This document shows, piece by piece, positions 1 to 6,701 of a stretch of DNA of 64,000 bases (within the stretch, counting starts at the first letter, position 1; every line of letters starts with the position of its first letter). Made by a program: the position numbers and the translations under genes. A model generated the notes under the pieces. The model did no database searches, was not told where the DNA came from, and worked only from the letters and a program-made list of their open reading frames with translations. The stretch spans positions 682,001 to 746,000 of the forward strand of contig JAIBBC010000001.1 in NCBI GenBank assembly GCA_019694875.1. The letters run 5' to 3'. Source of the DNA: Cyclobacteriaceae bacterium. GTDB lineage: Bacteria; Bacteroidota; Bacteroidia; Cytophagales; Cyclobacteriaceae.

Positions 1-528
1 ATAATTGGTACCGAGCTTCATTGCAAGGTCTATATCGTCTCGCGTAGCTGTTCCTTCCTGAACAGTGTAATACGCTTCATTAATAATCATACAAATAACG
101 CGAGGGGTCACCAATCCTACTCGATCATCTACCTGCATAAACTCTGTGCCCAATTTTTTAGCGATCTCCGCTAGTTGAATAATATCTGTTGGACGTAGCA
201 CGCTTACCTCCATAACCTCTCTATTTAAAAAAGTAGGAAGTCCATTAAATCCAAAAAGTGTAGCCTTAATTTCGTGACCGCGAAGACTAGACAGCTCTGC
301 CAGGGAAATCTTAGCAGTGTTTACGAAAACTTTAGCTTGAGCTTTATTTTCATAAATCTCCACCTTATATGGTTCCTCATCTAGAATAAAGTCAAGCACG
401 AGATCCTTATTTTCAACAAATCTCTCTGCTTCCCGGTGATCATTCTCTACGGTGAAATGGTGACCTTCTCCAAACTTTGCTTTAGCTTCTTCGAGGTTAG
501 TTGATGCGCCAATAACAAGAATCTTCAT
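1..528 (-). CDS. 3-hydroxyacyl-CoA dehydrogenase-like protein, second copy (3' end outside window)
   Basis: The reverse strand is open for 176 codons from ATG at 528 (a second ATG lies at 531) to the window edge. The product is about 70% identical by eye to the complete protein at 13654-14322. It shares the N-terminal KILVIG-type pseudo-Rossmann strand, the FVNTAKISLAEL block, GFNGLPTF and the 3HCDH C-terminal motif DDRVGLVTPRVICMIINEAY. The family is known for NAD-dependent oxidation of 3-hydroxyacyl-CoA, but this short form may not be a full enzyme. The start is only about 10 bp after the stop of the XRE regulator gene, so the two are probably co-transcribed. Third codon positions are more AT-rich than in the resident copy, which suggests a foreign origin. 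Truncation here is by the window edge; whether the gene is whole cannot be seen. Confidence 0.85.
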   Translation of the reverse strand, partial: MKILVIGASTNLEEAKAKFGEGHHFTVENDHREAERFVENKDLVLDFILDEEPYKVEIYENKAQAKVFVNTAKISLAELSSLRGHEIKATLFGFNGLPTFLNREVMEVSVLRPTDIIQLAEIAKKLGTEFMQVDDRVGLVTPRVICMIINEAYYTVQEGTATRDDIDLAMKLGTNY

Positions 529-540
529 CATATTGATACG

Positions 541-921
541 TCAGAGATTCTTTTCGATTACTTCTCCAAATTGTTTTGACTTCAATTTTCTATATTCCGA
601 CATCTCGAATCTTTCCCTCAAATACTCTAGAATTTTCAATTGTTCGACTCCGGAGAGAGTCTTGACTTTTTCGAAATAAGCCGTTAGCTCATCTGTAGGT
701 GAACCTTTAAGGAGGAAATCTGCAGTCGTTTCAAGTTCGTTAGCAATGTTCAATAAAACAGCCGAAGTGGGACTCTGGGCATCACTTTCATAGTTCGAAA
801 TCTGAACGTGCGAAACTTTTACTCTTTTAGCCAATTCGTTCATCGAAATCCCCCGATCAGTCCTCAGGGATTGAATGCGTTTACCAAGTGTTATTTCTTC
901 GTTTTTACCTCGTTTTGCCAT
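541..921 (-). CDS. XRE-family helix-turn-helix regulator
   Basis: This 126-residue protein has a Cro/C1-type helix-turn-helix at about residues 12-72, with the classic pattern of a recognition helix in VSHVQISNYE. A short helical tail (about 80-126) may be for dimerisation. It is transcribed divergently from the transposition operon that begins at 1237 and sits directly upstream of the second 3HCDH-like gene, with a gap of about 10 bp. XRE proteins usually repress their own promoter, so the repeat-rich 922-1236 interval is the obvious operator region. Whether it controls the tns genes, the dehydrogenase-like gene or both is inference. Confidence 0.85.
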   Translation of the reverse strand: MAKRGKNEEITLGKRIQSLRTDRGISMNELAKRVKVSHVQISNYESDAQSPTSAVLLNIANELETTADFLLKGSPTDELTAYFEKVKTLSGVEQLKILEYLRERFEMSEYRKLKSKQFGEVIEKNL

Positions 922-1236
922 GATTTTATTCTATCACTTCGCAACCTATTCAAACCAGCCTGGATCACAAGCTAAATAATAGTTGTGTGCAATTGTAATT
1001 ATTATTACATTTAATTGTAATTAAAGTTACAACGCTTGAAACTCTTTGATTTTGGACTTCTGGACTTCATCTGTTTTGTTTCGGAATGCCTATTCAAAGA
1101 TACTGAAAGAACTCTGTTACGCATCACGTAACAAAAATAAAAAGTTACACATGTACACGACCCCGCGACCAAAAAGTAAACGCAATTGAAAAGAAGAACC
1201 CTTACACACAAATGAAATAACCTAAACTCAAATCAT
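922..1236. promoter_or_regulatory. Divergent intergenic control region with repeated GTTAC and AATTGTAATTA motifs
   Basis: This 315-bp AT-rich gap separates the XRE gene (leftward) from the transposition operon (rightward) and holds no convincing gene. The 11-mer AATTGTAATTA occurs at 991-1001 and 1013-1023, exactly 22 bp apart, or about two helical turns. An inverted repeat TGTAAT-N4-ATTACA lies at 994-1009. A second one, TGTTACG-N5-CGTAACA, lies at 1115-1133. Further GTTAC half-sites are at 1026-1030 and 1144-1148. These fit operators for the adjacent XRE protein. The transposon's tnsA-side end could also lie here, but no inverted copy of the right-end repeats was recognised. Confidence 0.55.
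1115..1133. promoter_or_regulatory. Perfect 7-bp-arm inverted repeat, candidate operator
   Basis: TGTTACG and CGTAACA flank a 5-base centre (CATCA). The site lies about 100 bp upstream of the first gene of the transposition operon and about 190 bp upstream of the divergent XRE gene. The same half-site GTTAC recurs three more times within 125 bp. Symmetry and recurrence suggest a dimeric repressor site; the XRE product is the natural candidate, but binding is inferred. Confidence 0.4.
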
Positions 1237-2346
1237 ATGAAACTTAGAAAACCAATTTCTCACAATCATCTCCAACCCAACCTTAGTGAAAATGAGTTTG
1301 TAGTTCTCAGTGAATTCATGAATGAAGTCGTTGTCACATCTACACAACAAAGTTCACAAGTAATTGGGAACCCATTTCTAAATCTTGCAATTAGGGAAGG
1401 CATAATTACCGGTATCTACTTAACATTTGAAGAATTGAATGGATTAAGTAGTTACCAGTTCGCGAAAACCATTCTGTCACATGAAATTAAATTTCCAGAC
1501 AGTATAAGACACGATATATCCGTCTTTCCCTGGGAAGGAAAGCCCACACGTACCAAAAGTCAAGAACATGGACAAGCTGATTCCGGGCTACGTAAAATCA
1601 CGATAACCATCGAAGGAGAAAAGCTCTACGATTCAAGTCTCCGACTTGTTATAAGAAAAATTAAATCAAAAATAGTAGAGCGACTTAAAGACCAAATTAC
1701 CTTGGACGGAAACAAATCCATTTGTACATCTCTAACGGAGTTATACACAGCCGTTATAACAGAAGTTGAATTCTATAATCATGGAATGAACTCGGAAGCA
1801 GAGCAGGAGAATTCCATCAGTCAGAATATTGGGTCACGCGAAGGGCTTAAAATTTCAGAAGCTCTGTACTCATCGATAATCTATGAGAAAAGGCTTTGGT
1901 GGTTGAACTTAAAATCAAAGGAGGTTACTGTTGATAAAATGGGCATACACTATAAAGGCAAATGCTTTACGCCAACTGACGCTGATGGGTACAATTGTCT
2001 TTGTACGATCTTAAATGACCAAAGTAGAACAACTGTAACAGTATATCCCAGTAGCCAACTGCATTCGAAACTTTTTTGGGTTCACCAAATGCATTTCATC
2101 CCCTTAACAGAGCGCAATGAACATTTGCAAACAGATGAAGTTCAAGAATTAATATTTCAATCCAAATCCTCCATTATGAAAAAGGAAAAATCTACAACTG
2201 TAAAAATCCGAAACGATCGTCATGCCAATCGTAGAACTGCAAAAATTGAATCTTCTCGTTTCGATGAGAGGCAAAACAAATCCACATTCATGATTCCTAA
2301 ACTCCAGAGCAACTGTGAATACTTACTGAGTTGCTATTTGGCGTGA
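1237..2346 (+). CDS. Catalytically inactive TnsB-like protein (TnsB paralogue)
   Basis: This 369-residue protein can be aligned by eye with the TnsB encoded at 3114-5138. Residues 20-59 (EFVVL...IGNP...IITG) match TnsB 261-302, LTFE at 62-65 matches 305-308, ITITIE at 121-126 matches the HVTVE strand, and 165-290 match TnsB 428-560 (SLTELY, LWWLNL, GIHYKGKCF, LFWVHQMHFIPL). This covers the RNase H core and the C-terminal beta-barrel. TnsB catalytic D266 corresponds to S25, E389 to R140, and the D354 region to a KPTR stretch without acid. The N-terminal DNA-binding domains of TnsB (about 240 residues) are missing, and the C-terminal tail is different and basic. The reading frame is intact over 369 codons. 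It precedes tnsA by 40 bp, so it is probably the first gene of the operon. A role as a TnsB or TnsC partner, or as a regulator, is inference; a decaying relic is the alternative. Confidence 0.8.
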   Translation: MKLRKPISHNHLQPNLSENEFVVLSEFMNEVVVTSTQQSSQVIGNPFLNLAIREGIITGIYLTFEELNGLSSYQFAKTILSHEIKFPDSIRHDISVFPWEGKPTRTKSQEHGQADSGLRKITITIEGEKLYDSSLRLVIRKIKSKIVERLKDQITLDGNKSICTSLTELYTAVITEVEFYNHGMNSEAEQENSISQNIGSREGLKISEALYSSIIYEKRLWWLNLKSKEVTVDKMGIHYKGKCFTPTDADGYNCLCTILNDQSRTTVTVYPSSQLHSKLFWVHQMHFIPLTERNEHLQTDEVQELIFQSKSSIMKKEKSTTVKIRNDRHANRRTAKIESSRFDERQNKSTFMIPKLQSNCEYLLSCYLA

Positions 2347-2386
2347 TAACGATTCTCTTAAATCAGTTCAACTTAAATTAACCAAT

Positions 2387-3130
2387 ATGAAAAACAGAAT
2401 ATCAGATAAGGGCAGGTTAAAAAGACATCATTCTAATCAAACTTATAGGCCCTGGATTAGAGTGCATGATTTTAGTTCTAAGGGGCTTGTTTCAAGAATC
2501 TACTCTGAGCTTACAGGACGAGTTCATCACCTTTTATCTCAACTTGAAACAAAAGTGTTCTACTGGTGCGAATGGTTCGCAAAGGAAATAAAGGAGCAAT
2601 ATGCACTCTTGCCCCTGTCCGAGACAATCGAGATCGCGGCCCTGGCAGGACTTCATCATCCCCAGGTGAATGGAGCGGAAGTCATTATGAGCACAGACTT
2701 CCTAGTTGACCTCGATGAGGGTCCAATTGCAATCTCCGTGAAGCCTTCATCAAAATTAACCGCAAGGACCCTTGCAAAGCTAGAAATCGAGCGACAGTAC
2801 TTTGAGCGAAGAAAAATCCCCTACTACATAATTACGGAAAAGGAAATACCGGAAATCTTCATTAAGAACATTTGTCTTGCTCGCCAAGCCGCCAAAAGAC
2901 CAGACATCAGTGTCTCCGACAATAAATTCCTTTCTGACCTGATACAGTACCCCGAAGCAAATGGCTCTATTCTTCAAACACTACAGAAGATGGCTATTCA
3001 ATATGAGTGCACTTATCCAGAGTTAAAGAACCTGTATCTCCATTTGATCTGGAAAAAGAGAATCTCTTTTGATTTATCTGTGAAGCATGCTATGGATTTA
3101 AAAAAAGGGGATTATGATATCACAAATTGA
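2387..3130 (+). CDS. tnsA: TnsA transposon endonuclease
   Basis: At 247 residues this is close to Tn7 TnsA (273). TnsA has a restriction-enzyme-like fold and nicks the 5' ends of the transposon, which enables cut-and-paste. The nuclease core is visible: E54 in SQLETKVF, D104 in MSTDFLVD and K119 in ISVKP, with spacings close to Tn7 E63, D114 and K132. The Tn7 Q130 position is serine here (S117). The remaining region (about 165-247) is the helical C-terminal domain that contacts TnsC and DNA. The gene overlaps tnsB by 17 bp, consistent with translational coupling. Confidence 0.92.
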   Translation: MKNRISDKGRLKRHHSNQTYRPWIRVHDFSSKGLVSRIYSELTGRVHHLLSQLETKVFYWCEWFAKEIKEQYALLPLSETIEIAALAGLHHPQVNGAEVIMSTDFLVDLDEGPIAISVKPSSKLTARTLAKLEIERQYFERRKIPYYIITEKEIPEIFIKNICLARQAAKRPDISVSDNKFLSDLIQYPEANGSILQTLQKMAIQYECTYPELKNLYLHLIWKKRISFDLSVKHAMDLKKGDYDITN

Positions 3131-5138
3131 CGTAGCCAAAAAATCAGTATACAAAATTGCTGCTGAAAAAAATCTCTTCTATCGCGTGCTGTATGTCAAT
3201 CAGCTTAGCGATAAAATTTACGTCCTGGAGCTTCGGAACAATCCAAAAAAGCCAGGGAATTACGTTGAAATGTTCTACTCCGATTTTACGGAAGACATAC
3301 GACAAGGAAAATTGATTAAGCATCCAGACATCTTCATACGCAATGCCGTTGAAGAAAAGATTTCCAAAAAAGCCCGAGAACTAAGAGATAAGGCTTGGGT
3401 GCAAATTGAAAGCTTAGTCAAGAAAGAACCAAACATTTACATTCCTGCACTTCGATTTGAAATTATTAAAGAAGCAAATGAACAAGAGGGAGGAGCCTCT
3501 ATAACAAGCTATTATAAATGGCTAAAGTCTTTTGACGCATGGGGGCAAATAAAAAATGCTTTGATTCCATGGTTAAGCAACTGCGGTGCGCCCGGAGTAG
3601 AGAAATCTAATTGCGAACTCAATGACGACACTAAGGCGATTATTAGAAAGGGTTATGCAGAATTCTTCGTAGGAAAAGCAACGCTCAGAAAAGCTTATAA
3701 AGACACTCTGCGAGTGTATTACAATCCAAAGCTTCACGGTGAAAAAGAATTCACCAAAGACCAATTTTATTATTGGGGAAGTATGGAGTGGACTTATTCC
3801 GAAGAGTTACAGCGAAAAATAGGTCATCGAAAATTCAAAAGCACCAGACGCCTGTTAAAGGGGAGGGCCACTGACATGGCCAGCTATGTTGGTGAGTTAT
3901 TTATGATTGACTGGACAATGATGGACATACATGTTGTAAGTTCATTAAACCGAAATGATTACATAGGTAGGCCCACTCTTTATCTAGTAGTTGATACAGT
4001 TTCCAGAGTCATTACTGGTGTACTCCTCACATTTGAAAGTCCCAGCCACATTACTCTATGCAATGCATTTTATAATGCAGGGCGCAACAAAGTAGAGTTT
4101 GCCAAAGAGTGTGGATTCGACATTGGAGAAGACGAATGGACAACAAACATTATTTCAAACAGATTGATGGGTGATAGAGGAGAACTATTGAGTACCAAAG
4201 CAGACTCACTGGTAAACAACTTGCACGTAACAGTTGAGAACACGAGGGCATATTCACCTGAGTTGAAAGGAATTATTGAAAATTTAATTGGCAGAATTAG
4301 CGATCGTGTAAAACAACGGTTCGATGCAAAAGGAAAAGTAGAAAAAGACTTTGGAGAACGGCTTTCAAATGATTCCAGAAAAGAAGCAACAGTAACACTC
4401 AACGAGCTATACGAAATAACTATTCGTTGTATCATCGAGTACAACAATCATCATTGGATCGACACCTACCCATTGACCACTGAAATGGTTCGGGATAAAG
4501 TGAAACCAATACCAATGGAGATTTGGAAGTGGGCTAAAGCAAATGGTTACATGACTGGAGCAGAGTTTGAAAAAAGAACTCTTTGGTTGAGTCTCCTTGA
4601 AAATAAAATGGTTACTCCATCACGAAAAGGAATCTACTTGAATAAACAAGATTTTGTTCCAGTTAATGCTGATGACTTCAGGCTTCTTGAAAATATCATC
4701 TGTGCTCCAATCGTTGATGAAATCAAAATATCATATGACCCCAGAGTATATCATGAGATTTTTTGGATTCACGAGAACAACTTTATCCCTCTGAGAACTA
4801 GAGGAGAAAATGACGCAAAATATTCTAACGAATGGGAGGTAATTGGAACCAATGAAAGTTACAAGGAGCTGAGCAAAGAGTACAAACAAAAGGAACTTCT
4901 TATTGAGATTGAAAATGACAAGAAGTTCGCAACTATCATTGGTACAGAAAAGAAAACTGAACCGACTAACCTTAAGAAAGCGAAACCAGGTAAGAAGGCA
5001 GAGATTGCTCTCGGGAGGAAGGCAATTCCATCATTCGGTTCAACACAGCAAAAAATACAAACCAATTTATTTGAACAGGATTCAAAATACGGAAGACCTG
5101 ATTACTCTGAAGAACTAAACCAACTCGATAATCTATGA
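3114..5138 (+). CDS. tnsB: TnsB DDE transposase
   Basis: This 674-residue transposase binds the transposon ends and joins 3' ends to target DNA. The N-terminal about 240 residues hold helix-turn-helix DNA-binding domains. The RNase H core follows with D266 (ELFMIDWT), D354 (MGDRGE) and E389 (KGIIEN). The 88- and 35-residue spacings equal those of Tn7 TnsB D273, D361 and E396, so the triad is intact. A beta-barrel domain spans about 490-565, and a long basic tail (about 600-674) probably contacts TnsC. The start overlaps the tnsA end by 17 bp, and the stop overlaps the tnsC start by 4 bp (ATGA). Only about 60% of its length is represented in the upstream inactive paralogue. Confidence 0.95.
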   Translation: MISQIDVAKKSVYKIAAEKNLFYRVLYVNQLSDKIYVLELRNNPKKPGNYVEMFYSDFTEDIRQGKLIKHPDIFIRNAVEEKISKKARELRDKAWVQIESLVKKEPNIYIPALRFEIIKEANEQEGGASITSYYKWLKSFDAWGQIKNALIPWLSNCGAPGVEKSNCELNDDTKAIIRKGYAEFFVGKATLRKAYKDTLRVYYNPKLHGEKEFTKDQFYYWGSMEWTYSEELQRKIGHRKFKSTRRLLKGRATDMASYVGELFMIDWTMMDIHVVSSLNRNDYIGRPTLYLVVDTVSRVITGVLLTFESPSHITLCNAFYNAGRNKVEFAKECGFDIGEDEWTTNIISNRLMGDRGELLSTKADSLVNNLHVTVENTRAYSPELKGIIENLIGRISDRVKQRFDAKGKVEKDFGERLSNDSRKEATVTLNELYEITIRCIIEYNNHHWIDTYPLTTEMVRDKVKPIPMEIWKWAKANGYMTGAEFEKRTLWLSLLENKMVTPSRKGIYLNKQDFVPVNADDFRLLENIICAPIVDEIKISYDPRVYHEIFWIHENNFIPLRTRGENDAKYSNEWEVIGTNESYKELSKEYKQKELLIEIENDKKFATIIGTEKKTEPTNLKKAKPGKKAEIALGRKAIPSFGSTQQKIQTNLFEQDSKYGRPDYSEELNQLDNL

Positions 5139-6649
5139 AAAAGAAGAGCAAACCCACTCCTACAGATGCAAATCCATTTTTAGGAGCAATTTCTGAAAAA
5201 CTAAGCTTCCTAGACTTCGCAAAGAAAATCCGTAAGACGCCACCGTTTCTGGAACAGAAAATACCGAAAGATCCGAACGCTCGTAAGAGTTTGTTGAAGG
5301 ATATCAAAAATAAGTGGTTTCATGTTACGTCTTTGCACTACGAGGTTTACGAATGTTTTCATGAAATAATTGAAACAAGATTTCAAAATCTTGTGAAGAG
5401 TTTTAACGAAATACTTGAGAATATTTATGAATGGAACGATCATCACAAGGATCGCAACTTTGTTCCGAAGTCAGTTGTCAACAACATCATTGATGGATTT
5501 ACTATAATCGGTCCAAGCGGTTTGGGAAAGACGCTTACCGTTAACACCATTCTTCAAACGTTTTTCCCGCAGGTAATAATCCACGAAAGGTTTAAGCAAC
5601 TCGTTTACCTAAAAGTAAATTGTACCAGCATAGGCTCAACCAAATCACTGTGCTTCCTAATTCTTCATGAATTTGATAAAGTACTCGGCACTAAATATTT
5701 TGAAAGGTATTCAACGGCTACGTATTCAGCAGAAAAATTAATTCCGGTCATCGCTGACCTCTGTCATTTACATCGATGTGCCTGTTTAATTATTGATGAG
5801 TGTAATCACCTTTCTGACATGAAAGGTCAAAGTAAAAATCAGATAATTGGCTTCTTGAAAAACTTGAACCAAGCGATTGGCCTACCGATTGTTTATATCG
5901 GAACTCCAGAAGCTCTACCTATTCTCGCCGGCAATCTTCAAATAGCGAGAAGAAGTCAAGGTATTCAATCAATCATGTGGGATAGATATCAGGAGGAAGG
6001 CGAAGATAAAAAAGAAGATAAGGAATGGGGAAGGCTTCTTAAATCATTATGGACGATTCAGGTACTTTTTAAACCTGGTGATCTTACTCCAAAACTAAGA
6101 AAGACCTATTACCGCTTAAGTCAAGGCGTGCTCGATGTCCTGATTAAGCTCCATGTTCAAGCTCAAAAACGAGCACTCTCACGAGGTCTCGAAACAATTG
6201 ATGAGAATCTTCTGGAGGCAGTCGCTAAGGATTACTTCGCTTTAACTAACCCAATGATTAATGCCATCCGATCAAAAAATTCATTCTTGATTAGCCAGTA
6301 CCGAGACATCTCAATGGATAATCTTCGCATTATCAAACAGGCAGATGGGCCAGATGAGTTAACGCGTTTACTCAATCGTGACTTTAGTTCTGATGAGATT
6401 AAACTTTGTATGCAAGTATTGCTGAAGAAAAATCCAGAGTTAAAGCCAGAAGACTTAATAGCCCAGGCGAAATCAACCCTCGACCAGGTGAAAGCTGTTT
6501 CCCCAGCTAAGGCGAAAACAGGACGCAAGCCAACTGGGCGATTTGTTGATGCCGGAAAAAGTGTAAAATCAAAAAACAAGCATGAAGCTTTAGTAAAAGA
6601 AGACATCATTAAGCCATTATCAGCACTAAGCCCTAACAAAGAAAATTAA
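5135..6649 (+). CDS. tnsC: TnsC AAA+ ATPase, transposition regulator
   Basis: TnsC forms ATP-dependent filaments or rings on DNA that link the targeting protein to the TnsAB transposase. The 504-residue product has Walker A GPSGLGKT at 126-133 and Walker B CLIIDE at 217-222, followed by an arginine-rich sensor region. The C-terminal about 100 residues are rich in Lys, Pro and Ala (SPAKAKTGRKPTG) and likely form the flexible tail that contacts TnsA/TnsB. Length and order match Tn7 TnsC (555). It starts within the last codons of tnsB and is followed by a 10-bp-stem hairpin before the first TniQ gene. Confidence 0.95.
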   Translation: MKKKSKPTPTDANPFLGAISEKLSFLDFAKKIRKTPPFLEQKIPKDPNARKSLLKDIKNKWFHVTSLHYEVYECFHEIIETRFQNLVKSFNEILENIYEWNDHHKDRNFVPKSVVNNIIDGFTIIGPSGLGKTLTVNTILQTFFPQVIIHERFKQLVYLKVNCTSIGSTKSLCFLILHEFDKVLGTKYFERYSTATYSAEKLIPVIADLCHLHRCACLIIDECNHLSDMKGQSKNQIIGFLKNLNQAIGLPIVYIGTPEALPILAGNLQIARRSQGIQSIMWDRYQEEGEDKKEDKEWGRLLKSLWTIQVLFKPGDLTPKLRKTYYRLSQGVLDVLIKLHVQAQKRALSRGLETIDENLLEAVAKDYFALTNPMINAIRSKNSFLISQYRDISMDNLRIIKQADGPDELTRLLNRDFSSDEIKLCMQVLLKKNPELKPEDLIAQAKSTLDQVKAVSPAKAKTGRKPTGRFVDAGKSVKSKNKHEALVKEDIIKPLSALSPNKEN

Positions 6650-6660
6650 ATGTAGAAAAT

Positions 6661-6692
6661 GGGAACCTCAGTCATGAATGCTTGAGGTTCCC
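6661..6692 (+). other. Perfect hairpin between tnsC and the first tniQ gene
   Basis: GGGAACCTCA (6661-6670) and TGAGGTTCCC (6683-6692) form a perfect 10-bp stem with a 12-base loop. There is no U-tract after it, so it is not a typical intrinsic terminator. It ends 9 bases before the chosen ATG at 6702, within the ribosome footprint. It could lower translation of the targeting protein relative to TnsABC, or stabilise the upstream mRNA 3' end after processing. Both functions are inference. Confidence 0.6.
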
Positions 6693-6701
6693 CTGTTACT
6701 T

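Noticed and set aside
1011-1211. A 66-codon minus-strand open frame in the control region
   Set aside because: It is Cys/Phe-rich without any family pattern, lies over the operator-like repeats and has low-quality codon use; it looks like a chance frame.
922-1236. GTTAC and AATTGTAATTA repeats as TnsB sites of the left transposon end
   Set aside because: They do not resemble inverted copies of the right-end CGACTTTTCT repeats; an operator role is the better fit. The left end stays unassigned.
1237-2346. Simple pseudogene of tnsB
   Set aside because: The frame is intact for 369 codons, starts with ATG, has its own tail and sits in operon position; the missing parts are whole domains and active-site residues and not scattered frame breaks. 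Relic status is still listed as an alternative.
4070-4447. Minus-strand 125-codon frame inside tnsB
   Set aside because: It is fully overlapped by the well-supported transposase gene and shows no family motif; a shadow frame.
6678-6701. Upstream start for the first tniQ gene
   Set aside because: The extra eight residues lie in the hairpin loop and arm and have no counterpart in the second TniQ protein; ATG 6702 aligns with its start.
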